Notes: a model not told the origin generated them from the sequence alone. Positions 1 through 8,892 are shown, counted from the first letter of the stretch. The stretch: DNA of 64,000 bases from Sphingobium sp. YR768 (GCF_900111125.1 NZ_FOGE01000005.1:62001-126000); one strand, 5' to 3'. Made by a program: numbers and translations.

Positions 1-502
1 CATAAGGTGGCAGGCGGCGGGCGAGCAGATCGTAATTGAGGAACATCGTCGCGAACCGGTCGACATCCTGCAATTTCAGCATGGCCAGCAGCATCATGGC
101 GATCGCGACGAAGCGCTCCAGCGTGACGAAGCTGATCAGCGGCAGGAAAGTCAGCCAGTTGACCGCCAGCGCCAGCAGCGCCGCCACCGCGAAGACCGCC
201 AGCACCGGGACATAGCTGGTCGCCTTCGGGTCTTTCACCTTCAGGCCCAGATAGCGGCGCAGATCGTCATGGCCGCCGATCCGCTGGCCATCGATGAAGA
301 TTTGCGGCGTGGTCTTCACATCATGCTGCGCCTTGAAAGCGTCGGTTTCCGCGCGGGTGGTGAGCCAGTGGTCGTCGATGGCGTAGCCGCGCCGCTGGAG
401 CAGCCAGCGGGCCTTGACCCCATAAGGACAAATGTGGCCGGGCATCACCATGCGGTAGAGGCTGGCGCTTTTGGGGCCGGTTTCGGAGGCGGGGCTGGTC
501 AT
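1..502 (-). CDS. Glutaredoxin-MauE fusion, membrane redox protein (3' end outside window)
   Basis: Only the N-terminal 167 residues are in the window; the gene runs off the left edge. Residues 13-90 read as a glutaredoxin fold, with a CPYG active site at Cys25 (a single cysteine, so monothiol type), the cis-proline motif TTPQIFIDG and a following GGHDDL glutathione-binding loop. From about residue 98 the protein becomes hydrophobic, with at least two membrane segments and the LLAMLKLQD stretch seen in MauE/DoxX-like membrane proteins. Glutaredoxin-MauE fusions are a known architecture with a thiol redox role; the substrate is unknown. The ATG at 502 follows the divergent MerR-type promoter at 531-565, so the merR gene next door probably controls it. 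Confidence 0.8.
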   Translation of the reverse strand, partial: MTSPASETGPKSASLYRMVMPGHICPYGVKARWLLQRRGYAIDDHWLTTRAETDAFKAQHDVKTTPQIFIDGQRIGGHDDLRRYLGLKVKDPKATSYVPVLAVFAVAALLALAVNWLTFLPLISFVTLERFVAIAMMLLAMLKLQDVDRFATMFLNYDLLARRLPPY

Positions 503-530
503 CTGATATCCCTGTTGTCGGTCGGATGAC

Positions 531-565
531 GCCTATATAGGGTCCGTACCATAGTACGGAGTCAA
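531..565 (-). promoter_or_regulatory. MerR-type operator/promoter driving the glutaredoxin gene
   Basis: A perfect dyad TCCGTAC-CATA-GTACGGA lies at 543-560. On the minus strand it sits between a -35 TTGACT (560-565) and a -10 CTATAT or TATATA (534-540), a 19- or 20-bp spacer. Over-long spacing with a dyad between the hexamers is the hallmark of promoters twisted open by MerR proteins, and the dyad arms are identical to those of the classical Tn501/Tn21 mer operator. The dyad ends 8 bp before the merR start codon, so it would also autoregulate merR. Confidence 0.85.
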
Positions 566-568
566 GGC

Positions 569-952
569 ATGAGCATGACGATTTCCGCGCTGGCCCGCAC
601 GGCGGGGGTGAATGTGGAGACGGTGCGCTATTATCAGCGGCGCGGGTTGCTGGACAGGCCGGAGCGCGGCGAAGGGATACGCCGCTATGCCGATGGCGAT
701 GTGCGGCGGCTGGGCTTCATCCGGTCGGCGCAGCGGGCGGGCTTCACGCTGGAGCAGATTGGCGAGTTGCTGCAACTGGACGCCGGGCAGGACCGGGCGC
801 GGGCGCGCGAACTGGCGGCGGAGCGGATGGCGGCGCTGGACCTGAAGATCGCGGAATTGCAGGCGGCACGTGGGGCGCTGGAGCGGCTGGCGCGGCAATG
901 CCATGCGCGCGAAGAGGGGCCATGCCCGATCATCGCGGCGTTCGAGGGATAG
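569..952 (+). CDS. MerR-family transcriptional regulator
   Basis: This 127-aa protein has the usual MerR layout: a winged helix-turn-helix at residues 3-70 (VRYYQRRGLL, RRYADGDVRRLGFI), a dimerisation helix at about 75-108 and a C-terminal effector loop with Cys111 and Cys119 (QCHAREEGPCPII). These match the last two mercury-ligating cysteines of MerR (117 and 126). The first ligand, Cys82 in MerR, is absent: the aligned stretch reads LDAGQDRARA, with no cysteine. Three-coordinate mercury binding therefore looks impossible, and the effector may be another metal or a thiol/redox signal. It is divergent from the glutaredoxin-MauE gene over a mer-like operator, which is its likely target. Confidence 0.9.
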   Translation: MSMTISALARTAGVNVETVRYYQRRGLLDRPERGEGIRRYADGDVRRLGFIRSAQRAGFTLEQIGELLQLDAGQDRARARELAAERMAALDLKIAELQAARGALERLARQCHAREEGPCPIIAAFEG

Positions 953-1119
953 GATTTGCGCCGCTTAACTTCGCATATGTCCCGTGGATTTCGACATTTT
1001 GTTACGCGAGGGTGATCCTATCGGAAAGTCGGGGTGCCGGACGGTGGAAAGAGCCGGGCGGGATTTTAGCGGGGGGATGGGGGTGTAGGATAGGGCGGGG
1101 GCTGAGGAAGATCGACAGC

Positions 1120-1539
1120 TTACCGCTTCTTCCTGGTCGCCTTCTTCTTTGCTGCGGGCTTGGCTGTGGGGCAGGGCCATGCTTTTCGGGTGGCGGCGAA
1201 GACCTGGGAGGAGGCGGATTTGGCGCGGTCCTTGGGGTTCTTGCTCATGTAGGTGACGGCGGTGCCGCGTAGCTGGCTGATGGTCACGTCGCCGGGGATG
1301 CAGCTTTTGAGGCCAACGGCTTCGCGCGTCGTGTTGAACGCATCCACTGCGCCGCTGATATAGCCCAGGCATTCATAGGATTTTTCGAAAAATTCCTTGT
1401 CGTCCTTCTCCGTAGTGCAGACGGCGTAGAGATCGTTGCCGCTATAGAAACCGGCATGGGCCGTGGCGGGGAGGAGCAGGGCGGCGGCCAGTGATGCAGC
1501 GTGCAGGATGGGGCGGGGGGGCATGTTTGAAGTCTCCAT
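1120..1539 (-). CDS. Exported Rap1a/Tai-family protein
   Basis: This 139-aa protein has an N-terminal signal peptide (residues 1-29, ending ATAHA before GFYSG) and a compact domain at about 30-120 whose pattern GNDLYAVC ... YECLGYISGAVDAF ... SCIPGDVTISQLRGTAVTYM matches the Rap1a/Tai family. Family members include periplasmic immunity proteins against type VI amidase effectors, but many are stand-alone. Four cysteines in the domain suggest disulfides. The lysine-rich tail (KPAAKKKATRKKR) is unusual. No effector gene is adjacent, so an immunity role is not supported here. An alternative start is the Met at residue 6. Confidence 0.75.
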   Translation of the reverse strand: METSNMPPRPILHAASLAAALLLPATAHAGFYSGNDLYAVCTTEKDDKEFFEKSYECLGYISGAVDAFNTTREAVGLKSCIPGDVTISQLRGTAVTYMSKNPKDRAKSASSQVFAATRKAWPCPTAKPAAKKKATRKKR

Positions 1540-1590
1540 CTTTGGCTTTGGCGCTTTGCCTTCCCGGCCATCACGCGCCTTCGCCTGAGA

Positions 1591-1608
1591 CCCCAGCCTT
1601 CGCTGGGG
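1591..1608. repeat. Short GC-rich palindrome (REP-like)
   Basis: CCCCAGC and GCTGGGG arms (1591-1597 and 1602-1608) enclose a CTTC loop, followed by GTGAC. It lies between the Rap1a-like gene and ruvX, both on the minus strand. Palindromes of this sequence are widely dispersed in sphingomonad genomes. It could also act as a transcript 3' end hairpin. Confidence 0.6.
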
Positions 1609-1640
1609 TGACGGTTAAGTTGGGGGTGACGATTTTTGCG

Positions 1641-2114
1641 TTATTCCATCCCCGCGACCAGGCCGTCGATCGCGCCCTGCAAGATATAGCTGGCGGCGAG
1701 TTTGTCGACCAGTTCGTCGCGGCGGGCGCGGCTGGCGTCGGCTTCCAGCAAGGTGCGGGTGACGGCCTGGGTTGACCAGCGCTCGTCCCAGAGCAGGACG
1801 GGGCATCCCAGATCGGCGACATTATGAGCGAAAGCGCGGCTGGACTGGCTGCGCGGGCTGTTGCTGCCGTCGAGGTTCAGCGGCAGGCCGATGACGATGC
1901 CCTTCACCTGCTGCTGCTCGATGAAGGCGGCGAGGCCGATCTTGTCCTTGCTGAATTTGCCACGGGTGACGGTGTAGGCGGGGCTGGCGATCGTCCAGTG
2001 GGCGTCGCACAGGGCGAGGCCGATCGTCTTGGTGCCGACATCCATGCCGATCAGCCGTCCGCCCTGCGGCAAAGCCTCCCGAAAGGCGACGCGATCCGTT
2101 GTTACCAATTTCAT
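1641..2114 (-). CDS. ruvX: Putative pre-16S rRNA nuclease / Holliday junction resolvase homolog RuvX (YqgF)
   Basis: This 157-aa cytoplasmic protein has the RNase H-like fold signatures of Yqg[16 protein letters not shown] near residue 22, IGLPLNLDG in the middle, LLWDERWST, and the C-terminal [14 protein letters not shown] helix with the last acidic residue. Family members process the 5' end of pre-16S rRNA; a Holliday-junction role has also been proposed. The ATG at 2114 gives the family's normal length; the open frame extends 27 codons upstream without family similarity. It lies 31 bp downstream of the DUF3089 gene on the same strand and may be co-transcribed with it. Confidence 0.92.
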   Translation of the reverse strand: MKLVTTDRVAFREALPQGGRLIGMDVGTKTIGLALCDAHWTIASPAYTVTRGKFSKDKIGLAAFIEQQQVKGIVIGLPLNLDGSNSPRSQSSRAFAHNVADLGCPVLLWDERWSTQAVTRTLLEADASRARRDELVDKLAASYILQGAIDGLVAGME

Positions 2115-2145
2115 GGTGTCGCCCTGCCACGTCCCGGCGGCGAAG

Positions 2146-3264
2146 TCACTTCTTCGTGAAAGCGGCCAGTCGTTTCTGCGCGTCTTCCCGAACATTGCCC
2201 CAGAAGAGGCTATAGTCGTAGACGTGGTAATTGTTGCCCGGCAGCGTGTAGGGGCCCATGTCGACCGGTTCCCCGATCATCAGCACGCCGCTGGTGTCGC
2301 AGCGGGCGGGGACGACGCCGGTGACGAGCCTGGGCGGCTGGCCCTGTTCGCGGGCGTCAAGCGTGCCCTTGTTGGCGCTGGCCGCAGCCTTGCCATTGAA
2401 GGCGCCGGTGATCGGGTTGGTGCAGAGCATATGCGTGCCCTTGCGCGGCTGGCCGGTATAGCCGGTCTTGCGTTCGAAGCTTTCGACCACGGCGGACGGA
2501 TCGGCCGGTTCGGCATAGCTTTGCCAGCTGACGATGCAATGGGCCTGATTCTGTCCCGCGCAGGCGGGGAGGCCCAGAGCGGGCAGGTCTGCCTCCACCG
2601 ATACCGGCCAGCCCACGACATAGGCGGCGACCACGCGATCGGCGACGGGCTTTCCGGCGACCTGTTCGCGCAGCAATTGCAACAGGTGGCGCGACCCTTG
2701 ACTATGGCCGGCCAGGATCAGCGGGCCGGTGGGGTTCGCTTTCAGGAAGGCGGCGAAGGCCTGCGCCACGTCGCGATAGGCGGCGTCCAGCGCCTGATCC
2801 CCGGCGGGCTTTTCGGTGAGGAAGGCGCCATAATTGGCCTGGCGATAGCGCGGCGCCCAGACGGTGCCGGCGGCGTTGAAGGCGCTGGCCTGTCCCATGA
2901 CGAAGCGGCGGGCGGTGGCGTCCGCATCCTTGTCATCCAGTCGGGCGTTCCAGTGGGAATCGCCGAAGGTGGTGATGTAGCTGGTGGGGTGGATGAAGAA
3001 GATCGCGGCCTTGCCGGGCGTTTTGTTCGCGGGAACGCCGGCGGGCGTCCAGAGCGCGACATTATCCTTTTCGATGTCGGGCCGGGCGATCCACATCTTC
3101 GCGTCGATATAGGCATCGGCGGGGAGCGGCTGAAGCTGGGTGAAGGGTTCGCGCGGCACCATCACCATGCGGATGAGCTGCATGCCCCAGACGCGATAGA
3201 CCAGCAGTGCGGCGATCACCAGCACTACCAAGGTCGCGATGACATAGAGGAATTTGCGCGCCAC
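2146..3264 (-). CDS. DUF3089 alpha/beta-hydrolase, membrane anchored
   Basis: The 372-aa protein begins with an N-terminal membrane segment (about residues 3-26, [19 protein letters not shown]) followed by an extracytoplasmic alpha/beta-hydrolase domain. The nucleophile elbow is GHSQGS, and FFIHPTSY lies in the oxyanion region, both typical of DUF3089. Substrate unknown; the fold suggests an esterase or lipase. The frame stays open upstream to 3378, but that part is the repeat element at 3327-3441. A GGAGA ribosome-binding site 6 nt before the GTG at 3264 sets the start; another GTG lies at 3270. Confidence 0.82.
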   Translation of the reverse strand: MARKFLYVIATLVVLVIAALLVYRVWGMQLIRMVMVPREPFTQLQPLPADAYIDAKMWIARPDIEKDNVALWTPAGVPANKTPGKAAIFFIHPTSYITTFGDSHWNARLDDKDADATARRFVMGQASAFNAAGTVWAPRYRQANYGAFLTEKPAGDQALDAAYRDVAQAFAAFLKANPTGPLILAGHSQGSRHLLQLLREQVAGKPVADRVVAAYVVGWPVSVEADLPALGLPACAGQNQAHCIVSWQSYAEPADPSAVVESFERKTGYTGQPRKGTHMLCTNPITGAFNGKAAASANKGTLDAREQGQPPRLVTGVVPARCDTSGVLMIGEPVDMGPYTLPGNNYHVYDYSLFWGNVREDAQKRLAAFTKK

Positions 3265-3326
3265 CCACACTCTCCGAAATTGTCGCCCCTGTCTGACCGA
3301 AGCAAGCCATGGGCGCAAGAGGCGGG

Positions 3327-3441
3327 AGTCTGTTTGAAAATGCGCGGAAGAGCGCATTTTGCAGCGGCACCAGCCCACTCCTCCACCCGACCGCCCATAT
3401 TATGCTGCCGTTGAGCGGCCGGGCGGGGAGTGGGCCGGTGC
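3327..3441. repeat. Imperfect palindromic element, copy 1
   Basis: A hairpin AAAATGCGC...GCGCATTTT (3337-3360) is followed by two long arms, 3367-3397 and 3412-3441, that are imperfect reverse complements (about 80 percent by eye). The same organisation recurs at 36393-36540 with a perfect central palindrome, so this looks like an older, decayed copy. It fills the divergent intergenic region between the DUF3089 gene and gatC. Confidence 0.75.
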
Positions 3442-3488
3442 TTAAAGCCGCTTGAAGCGGGCAGGTGCGGGTGCTAGCGGCTTGGCCC

Positions 3489-3776
3489 ATGTCGATAGAC
3501 CTTCAGACCGTGAAAAAGATCGCCAGCCTTTCGCGCATTTCGGTGACGGATGCAGAAGCGGAAGCCATGGTGCCCGAACTCAACAACATCCTTGGCTGGG
3601 TGGAGCAACTGGGCGAGGTGGACGTGACCGGCGTACAGCCGATGACGGCCGTCATCCCCAACCATCAACGCCTGCGCGACGACGTCATCAATGATGGCGA
3701 TGTGCGCGACAAGGTGCTGGCCAATGCGCCGCAGGCCGAACATGGCTTCTTCGCGGTGCCCAAGGTGATCGAATAA
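3489..3776 (+). CDS. gatC: Asp-tRNA(Asn)/Glu-tRNA(Gln) amidotransferase subunit C
   Basis: GatC (95 aa) is the small belt subunit that holds GatA and GatB together in the GatCAB complex, which converts Glu-tRNA(Gln) and Asp-tRNA(Asn) to the amidated forms. The sequence shows the family pattern [18 protein letters not shown] ... [11 protein letters not shown], the conserved proline region VQPMT and the C-terminal FFAVPKVIE that contacts the partners. Its stop codon overlaps the gatA start by one base (TAATG), indicating coupled translation. The ATG at 3489 is chosen because it gives the family's standard length. Confidence 0.95.
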   Translation: MSIDLQTVKKIASLSRISVTDAEAEAMVPELNNILGWVEQLGEVDVTGVQPMTAVIPNHQRLRDDVINDGDVRDKVLANAPQAEHGFFAVPKVIE

Positions 3777-5335
3777 TGAGCAAGACACCCATGATGGGCT
3801 TCATGATGGCCCAAAATTTTACTCCGCCCCCGTCAGTGCCTAAGACGTCGAAGACCGATCTGACTGATCTTACCGTAGCCGAAATCCGCGACGGCTTTCG
3901 CGCGGGCGATTTTTCGGCGCGTGAAGTGGCGGAAGGCTTCAACGCCAATGTCGCCGCTGCCAAGGCGCTGAACGCCTTCATCGTGGAAACGCCCGAAAAG
4001 GCGCTGGAAGCGGCCGATGCGGCCGACAAGGCGAAGGCCGCCGGCGAAACGCTGGGTCAGCTTGCCGGCGTGCCGATCGGCATGAAGGATCTGTTCTGCA
4101 CCAACGGCGTGCAGACGACCGCCGCCAGCCACATGCTGGAAGGCTTCGTGCCGACCTATGAATCGACCGTGTCGGGCAAGCTGTGGGCGGCGGGCGCGGG
4201 GATGCTGGGCAAGCTGAACCTCGACCAGTTCGCCATGGGATCGTCCAACGAGACGAGCTATTATGGCAATGTGATTTCGCCCTGGCGGCGCAAGGACGGC
4301 GGCAACGCGGCGCTGGCGCCCGGTGGGTCTTCGGGTGGTTCGTCCTCGGCCATTTCCGCGCGGCTTTGTCCGGCGGCGACCGGCACCGATACGGGCGGGT
4401 CGATCCGCCAGCCGGCCGCCTTCACCGGCATCAGCGGCATCAAGCCGACCTATGGCCGTTGTTCGCGCTGGGGCATTGTGGCGTTCGCGTCGTCGCTGGA
4501 TCAGGCCGGGCCGATGGCGCGCACGGTGCGCGACAATGCGATCCTGCTGGAGGTCATGTCGGGCTTCGATCCCAAGGATTCGACCAGCCTAGATCTGGCG
4601 GTTCCCCAGTGGGAAGCGAATTTGTCGAGCGATCTCAAGGGCAAGAAGGTCGGCATTCCCAAGGAATATCGCCCCGATGGCCTGAACGCAGAAATCTCCG
4701 CCATGTGGGATCGCGGTATTGCCTGGCTGAAGGATGCCGGCGCCGAGGTGGTGGACGTGTCGCTGCCGCATACCAAATATGCGCTGCCGACCTACTATAT
4801 CATCGCGCCGGCAGAGGCGTCTTCGAACCTCGCCCGCTATGATGGCGTGCGTTACGGCCAGCGCGACCTGCCCGATGGGGCGGGATTGCAGGACATGTAT
4901 GCCGCGACCCGCGCCGCCGGTTTCGGGCCGGAAGTGAAGCGCCGCATCATGATCGGCACCTATGTTCTGTCGGCCGGCTTCTATGATGCTTACTATACGC
5001 AGGCGCAGAAGGTGCGGGCGCTGATCGCGCGCGATTTCGAGCAGGCTTTCGAGACGTGCGACCTGCTGCTGACGCCGACCGCGCCGAGTGCGTCGTTCGC
5101 GCTGGGCGAGAAGCAGGCCGATCCGCTGGCCATGTATCTGAACGACGTCTTCACCGTGCCGGCTTCGCTGGCGGGGCTGCCGGCGATGGCGGTGCCGGGC
5201 GGGCTGGATTCGGCGGGTCTGCCGATCGGCTTGCAGATCATCGGCAAGGCGCTGGACGAGCAGACCGTACTGAATGCCGCCCTTGCGATCGAGGAGCGTT
5301 CGGGCTTCACGGCGCGGCCGGACAAGTGGTGGTGA
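3776..5335 (+). CDS. gatA: Asp-tRNA(Asn)/Glu-tRNA(Gln) amidotransferase subunit A
   Basis: GatA (519 aa) is the glutaminase subunit: it hydrolyses glutamine and channels ammonia to GatB. The amidase-signature triad is visible as Lys104 (GMKDLF), cis-Ser185 (GGSSGG) and nucleophile Ser209 (DTGGSIRQP). Length is normal for the family if some of the first 25 residues, which carry several Met codons, are extra; starts at Met7, Met10 or Met11 are possible. The overlap with gatC favours 3776. Its TGA stop overlaps a GTG that opens a 55-codon frame. gatB does not follow directly but is separated by a toxin-antitoxin pair. Confidence 0.95.
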   Translation: MSKTPMMGFMMAQNFTPPPSVPKTSKTDLTDLTVAEIRDGFRAGDFSAREVAEGFNANVAAAKALNAFIVETPEKALEAADAADKAKAAGETLGQLAGVPIGMKDLFCTNGVQTTAASHMLEGFVPTYESTVSGKLWAAGAGMLGKLNLDQFAMGSSNETSYYGNVISPWRRKDGGNAALAPGGSSGGSSSAISARLCPAATGTDTGGSIRQPAAFTGISGIKPTYGRCSRWGIVAFASSLDQAGPMARTVRDNAILLEVMSGFDPKDSTSLDLAVPQWEANLSSDLKGKKVGIPKEYRPDGLNAEISAMWDRGIAWLKDAGAEVVDVSLPHTKYALPTYYIIAPAEASSNLARYDGVRYGQRDLPDGAGLQDMYAATRAAGFGPEVKRRIMIGTYVLSAGFYDAYYTQAQKVRALIARDFEQAFETCDLLLTPTAPSASFALGEKQADPLAMYLNDVFTVPASLAGLPAMAVPGGLDSAGLPIGLQIIGKALDEQTVLNAALAIEERSGFTARPDKWW

Positions 5336-5499
5336 ACTGGACCGGCGAGATCCTTTTCCAATTCATTGGAGAAGGCCTCGTCGAAGGTTTCAAGCGGCTG
5401 AAATTCGGACGGACCGGTGTCGCAGTTCAAACGCCCGCTCGGCGGAAAATTCTGAAACGGCGTGCGCGTAATCGTGTGAACCGATGGAACGGTAGCTGA
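5332..5499 (+). CDS. Small hypothetical protein coupled to gatA
   Basis: A 55-codon frame opens with a GTG overlapping the gatA stop (GTGA). The product begins [20 protein letters not shown], hydrophobic and amphipathic, then becomes strongly basic ([16 protein letters not shown]). The 4-nt overlap is the kind used for coupled translation throughout this window, which is the main argument that it is real. I do not recognise the family. A hydrophobic then basic small protein could associate with membrane or RNA, but that is a guess, and it may be a chance frame. Confidence 0.35.
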   Translation: MNWTGEILFQFIGEGLVEGFKRLKFGRTGVAVQTPARRKILKRRARNRVNRWNGS

Positions 5500-5521
5500 C
5501 CATATTGTATTCGACCGGCGA

Positions 5522-5542
5522 AGTGTTACCTGTGGTAACACT
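5522..5542. promoter_or_regulatory. Operator-like palindrome upstream of the antitoxin gene
   Basis: Perfect 9-bp arms AGTGTTACC (5522-5530) and GGTAACACT (5534-5542) flank a TGT centre. The dyad ends 9 bp before the antitoxin start. AbrB-fold antitoxins bind such dyads, with toxin acting as co-repressor, so this is the probable autoregulatory site and indicates that the pair has its own promoter inside the gat operon. Confidence 0.75.
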
Positions 5543-5551
5543 GGAGTTTCC

Positions 5552-5863
5552 ATGATGAACATGCACAGCAGGATCGACGAGGAGACGGTGGTCAACATGA
5601 CCAGCAAGGGGCAAGTGCTCATGCCCAAGGCTATCCGCGATCGTATCGGTCTGGTGCCGGGTCAACCCGTGCGGATCGGGATCAACGATCGCGGTGAGGC
5701 TGTTGTTTTGCCCGCCGCCCCGGCCGTCGAGGAAACGGCGGAGGAACGGCGTGCCAGAATCAAGGCGGCGATCCTTTCCGTCGCAGGTTCCATCGATACG
5801 GGTTTCGCTACGACGGATGAATATATGGACTATATCCGTCCGCACAGATTGGAGCCCGAATGA
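5552..5863 (+). CDS. vapB: VapB-type antitoxin, SpoVT-AbrB fold
   Basis: A 103-aa protein with an N-terminal swapped-hairpin DNA-binding domain (residues 10-50: TVVNMTSKGQVLMPKAIRD, then PGQPVRIGINDRGEAVVLP) followed by an acidic, helical C-terminal tail (EETAEERRARIKAA ... [15 protein letters not shown]) that would wrap the toxin. It neutralises the PIN toxin encoded by the next gene and represses the pair through the dyad at 5522-5542. A GGAG at 5543-5546 precedes tandem ATG codons at 5552 and 5555. Its stop overlaps the toxin start by 4 nt (ATGA). Confidence 0.88.
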   Translation: MMNMHSRIDEETVVNMTSKGQVLMPKAIRDRIGLVPGQPVRIGINDRGEAVVLPAAPAVEETAEERRARIKAAILSVAGSIDTGFATTDEYMDYIRPHRLEPE

Positions 5864-6279
5864 CATTTGTTGATACGAACATCGTTATCGACATCTTGTC
5901 GGGCGATGATGTGTGGGGTGATTGGTCCATCGACAGGTTGAGCGACGCACGGCGTGATGGCCCCGTACTGTTCAACGCCATCATTCTGGCCGAGCTGAGC
6001 CGCAATTATGCTTCTCTCGCAGATTTGCACGATGCATTGTCTTTTCTGGGACTGGTATCAGAGCCGATCGACGACCGGACCGCCTTTATTGCGGGGCAGC
6101 GTTTTGTCACCTATCGGGGCATGCGCGACAAGGACAAGGCCTATCGCGTCCTGCCTGACTTTTTCATCGGTGCGCATGCGATCGTTTGCAACATGCCCTT
6201 GCTGACTCGCGACCCAGCCCATTACCGGCGTTATTTTCCAGAGCTTATCCTCATCACTCCCGAAACGGATCGAACATGA
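5860..6279 (+). CDS. vapC: VapC-type PIN-domain toxin ribonuclease
   Basis: This 139-aa protein is a PIN domain. The acidic residues that bind the metal are present: Asp5 (FVDTN), Glu45 (LAELS), Asp100 ([10 protein letters not shown]) and Asp118 (LTRDPAHY). VapC toxins cut specific RNAs, commonly initiator tRNA, other tRNAs or 23S rRNA; the target here is unknown. The gene overlaps the antitoxin stop and its own stop overlaps the gatB start (ATGA at 6276-6279). Toxin and gatB translation are therefore probably linked, which is unusual for a toxin-antitoxin module. Confidence 0.9.
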   Translation: MTFVDTNIVIDILSGDDVWGDWSIDRLSDARRDGPVLFNAIILAELSRNYASLADLHDALSFLGLVSEPIDDRTAFIAGQRFVTYRGMRDKDKAYRVLPDFFIGAHAIVCNMPLLTRDPAHYRRYFPELILITPETDRT

Positions 6280-7781
6280 CTGAATCAACCTATCGCATCC
6301 AGGGCGCAACCGGCGAGTGGGAGGTCGTGATCGGCCTGGAAGTCCATGCGCAGGTGACGTCGAACGCCAAGCTGTTTTCCGGTGCTGCGACCGCTTTCGG
6401 CGCGGAGCCGAATACGCAGGTGAGCCTAGTCGATGCGGCCATGCCCGGCATGCTGCCCGTGCCCAACCGCGAGTGCATCCGCCAGGCTGTGCGCACCGGC
6501 ATGGCGATCGACGCGCAGATCAACAAATGGTCGCGCTTCGACCGCAAGAATTATTTCTACGCGGATCTGCCGCAGGGCTATCAGATCAGCCAGCTTTATC
6601 ACCCGATCGTGGGTGAAGGGCAGATCGAGATCGTGCTGGACGAAAAGAACCCCGACGCCAGCAAGAAGGTGATCGGCGTCGAGCGTATCCATGTCGAGCA
6701 GGATGCCGGCAAGCTGATGCATGACCAGCATCCGACGAGCAGCTATGTCGACCTCAACCGGTCGGGCGTGGCGCTGATGGAAATCGTGTCGAAGCCGGAC
6801 ATGCGTTCCCCTGCTGAAGCAGGGGCTTATCTGTCGAAGCTGAGAACGATTCTACGTTATGTCGGGTCGTGCGACGGCAATATGGATCAGGGCTCGATGC
6901 GCGCTGACGTGAACGTCTCCGTGCGTCGTCCGGGTGAAGAGTTCGGTACGCGCACCGAGACGAAGAATGTCAATTCGGTCCGCTTCGTGATGGCCGTGGT
7001 CGAGCATGAGGCGAACCGTCAGGTCGACGTGCTGGAAGCCGGCGGCAAGATCGTGCAGGAAACGCGCCTCTATGATCCGGATCGCAACGAGACGCGGTCG
7101 ATGCGGTCGAAGGAAGATGCGCATGACTATCGCTACTTCCCCGATCCCGACCTGTTGCCGCTGGAACTGGACGACGCATTTCTGGAGGCATGCCGCCAGT
7201 CGCTGCCCGAACTGCCCGACGCCAAGCGGGCACGTTATGAAGGTGCTCTGGGCCTGTCCGCCTATAATGCCGCGACCCTGACTGCCGACGCCGACACGGC
7301 GCGCTGGTTCGAGGCGCTGCTGGCCGAAGGCGCACGCATCCAGAAGAAGAGCGAGGGCGACGTCGCCAAGGCATCGGCCAACTGGCTGCTGTCGGAACTC
7401 TATGGCGCGCTCAACCGCATTGGCAAGTCGCTTGAGGAAAGCCCCGTAAGTCCCGAGGAAGGCGCGGAATTGCTGGCGCTGGTGGCCGATGGCACGATTA
7501 GCGGCACGATCGCCAAGCAGGTGTTCGAGATCATGCTGGAAACGGGCGACAAGCCCGGCAAGATCGTCGAGGAGAAGGGCCTGAAGCAGACGTCCGACAC
7601 CGGCGCGATCGAGGCGGCGGTGGCTGAGGTGCTTGCCCGGAATGGCGACAAGGTCGAGCAATATCGCGGCGGCAAGGAAGCGCTGTTCGGCTTCTTCGTC
7701 GGCCAGACGATGAAGGCGATGCAGGGCAAGGCAAACCCGCAGGTCGTCAACGAACTGGTGAAGAAGGCGCTGTTGGCCTGA
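6276..7781 (+). CDS. gatB: Asp-tRNA(Asn)/Glu-tRNA(Gln) amidotransferase subunit B
   Basis: GatB (501 aa) binds and activates the misacylated tRNA in the GatCAB complex. Diagnostic motifs are [12 protein letters not shown] at residue 12, the kinase-core stretch [19 protein letters not shown], and [20 protein letters not shown] with TKNVNS; the C-terminal GatB/YqeY helical tail domain ([16 protein letters not shown] ... [13 protein letters not shown]) is complete. The ATG at 6276 starts directly ahead of the family's conserved N-terminus and overlaps the vapC stop; the frame extends further upstream inside vapC but without similarity. It has been separated from gatA by the vapBC insertion. Confidence 0.95.
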   Translation: MTESTYRIQGATGEWEVVIGLEVHAQVTSNAKLFSGAATAFGAEPNTQVSLVDAAMPGMLPVPNRECIRQAVRTGMAIDAQINKWSRFDRKNYFYADLPQGYQISQLYHPIVGEGQIEIVLDEKNPDASKKVIGVERIHVEQDAGKLMHDQHPTSSYVDLNRSGVALMEIVSKPDMRSPAEAGAYLSKLRTILRYVGSCDGNMDQGSMRADVNVSVRRPGEEFGTRTETKNVNSVRFVMAVVEHEANRQVDVLEAGGKIVQETRLYDPDRNETRSMRSKEDAHDYRYFPDPDLLPLELDDAFLEACRQSLPELPDAKRARYEGALGLSAYNAATLTADADTARWFEALLAEGARIQKKSEGDVAKASANWLLSELYGALNRIGKSLEESPVSPEEGAELLALVADGTISGTIAKQVFEIMLETGDKPGKIVEEKGLKQTSDTGAIEAAVAEVLARNGDKVEQYRGGKEALFGFFVGQTMKAMQGKANPQVVNELVKKALLA

Positions 7782-7879
7782 TCGACAGTCTTCCCCCTAT
7801 ACGATTGTAAAATCAGGCGATAAGCCTCTGTTCAGGCCATTTCGAGTCGGGGGATTCGTGGCCTGGACAGGGGGGGAAT

Positions 7880-8422
7880 ATGCTGCGCAAGGGGCTGTGG
7901 GCCGTTGCGTTTTTGGGGCTTGGCGCGGGGGCGCAGGCGCAGGTTGCAGGCGAGCCGATCATGGCGACGCCAGCACCGCTGACGACAGTCGTACCGGCCG
8001 GCACCTATGTCGATTTCGAGATATTGGACCCGATAAACTCCAAGCTGTCCAAGCCTGGGGACCGTTTTCGCATTCGCACGACGGTACCGGTTGGAGCGAG
8101 TGGCGCGACCGTCATTCCCGCCGGTGCGCTGGGCGAAGGCGAAGTGATCCATGCTGCACGCGCGCGGGCAGGCGGGAAGGCGGGTGAGCTAATATTGGCT
8201 GCCCGGTTCATCGAGCATCAGGGGCAGAAGATCGGGTTGCGCAGTTTCCGCTTCGCGCAGGTGGGGGACAGTCGCACGGATGAAGCCATTCTGGTCGGGC
8301 TGGTCGCCGCGCCGGTCGTGCTGTTCATCGCGGGAAGCGATGTCGATGTGCCGGTTGGTGCAAGGGGACAGGCGAAGCTGGTCGCCGATCTTCCGTTCAC
8401 GCTGTCAGCGAACGGAAACTGA
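7880..8422 (+). CDS. Hypothetical exported protein
   Basis: A 180-aa protein with a signal peptide (residues 1-20, ending GAQAQ). The mature part starts with a low-complexity proline/threonine stretch, then a beta-rich region (GTYVDFEILDPINSKLSKPGDRFRIRT ... VIPAGALGEGEVIHAARARAGGKAGELILAARFIE) that resembles the conserved beta domain seen in several periplasmic proteins that set a default value or coat a surface. A hydrophobic stretch lies at 137-152. I do not assign a family. A GGGGGGAA ribosome-binding site precedes the ATG. It lies 23 bp upstream of the DUF2846 gene on the same strand, so the two probably form an operon. Confidence 0.75.
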   Translation: MLRKGLWAVAFLGLGAGAQAQVAGEPIMATPAPLTTVVPAGTYVDFEILDPINSKLSKPGDRFRIRTTVPVGASGATVIPAGALGEGEVIHAARARAGGKAGELILAARFIEHQGQKIGLRSFRFAQVGDSRTDEAILVGLVAAPVVLFIAGSDVDVPVGARGQAKLVADLPFTLSANGN

Positions 8423-8445
8423 ATTTTCAACAGGAGGGCAATGAA

Positions 8446-8892
8446 ATGAAGAGCCATATGTTTCTGGCGGCGATCGCGCTTGGCTGCGCAACGTCCGCTG
8501 TAGCGCAGGATGCACCGGTCGCGGCGGATACTGTCGCCGCCCCGGCTTCGGATATTCCGGACGGCAAGGGCAAGATCGTCTTCTTCCGCAAGGGCGGTTT
8601 CGTCGGTTCCGCCATTTCCTGTGCAGTGCACGAGAAGGGCGAGAAGCTGACCAGCCTGCCGCCGGGCAAGTTCGCGGTCGTCTATGCCGAACCGGGCATT
8701 CACGAATATTCGGTCAAGAGCGAGGCGACCGACACGCTGCGGCTGGAGATCGAGCCGGGCGAAACCTATTATTCCAAGTGCAACATCCAGATGGGGATCA
8801 TGGCCGGGCGCCCGAACCTGTCGCCAGCCGACAAGGCGGCATTCGATGCGATGAGTGCGAAGCTGAAGCCGGTGGAAATCAAGGCGGAATAA
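8446..8892 (+). CDS. DUF2846 exported protein
   Basis: The 148-aa protein has a signal peptide (residues 1-20, ending AVAQ) and a single DUF2846-like domain: GKGKIVFFRKGGFVGSAISCAVHEKGEKLTSL, split over two strands, then PGKFAVVYAEPGIHEYSVKSEATDTLRLEIEPGETYYSKCNIQ. The family is periplasmic or lipoprotein-like and functionally uncharacterised. Two cysteines (in SAISCAV and SKCNIQ) could form a disulfide. A strong AGGAGG site lies 8 nt before the ATG. A terminator follows at 8917-8957. Confidence 0.8.
   Translation: MKSHMFLAAIALGCATSAVAQDAPVAADTVAAPASDIPDGKGKIVFFRKGGFVGSAISCAVHEKGEKLTSLPPGKFAVVYAEPGIHEYSVKSEATDTLRLEIEPGETYYSKCNIQMGIMAGRPNLSPADKAAFDAMSAKLKPVEIKAE

Noticed and set aside
1120..1539. 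Type VI secretion immunity role for the Rap1a-like protein
   Set aside because: No amidase effector or type VI gene is near; the family has many stand-alone members.
6808..6825. Hairpin CCCCTGC-TGAA-GCAGGGG in gatB
   Set aside because: It looks like a dispersed repeat, but the residues it encodes ([10 protein letters not shown]) align with conserved GatB sequence of the same length, so it is not an insertion.
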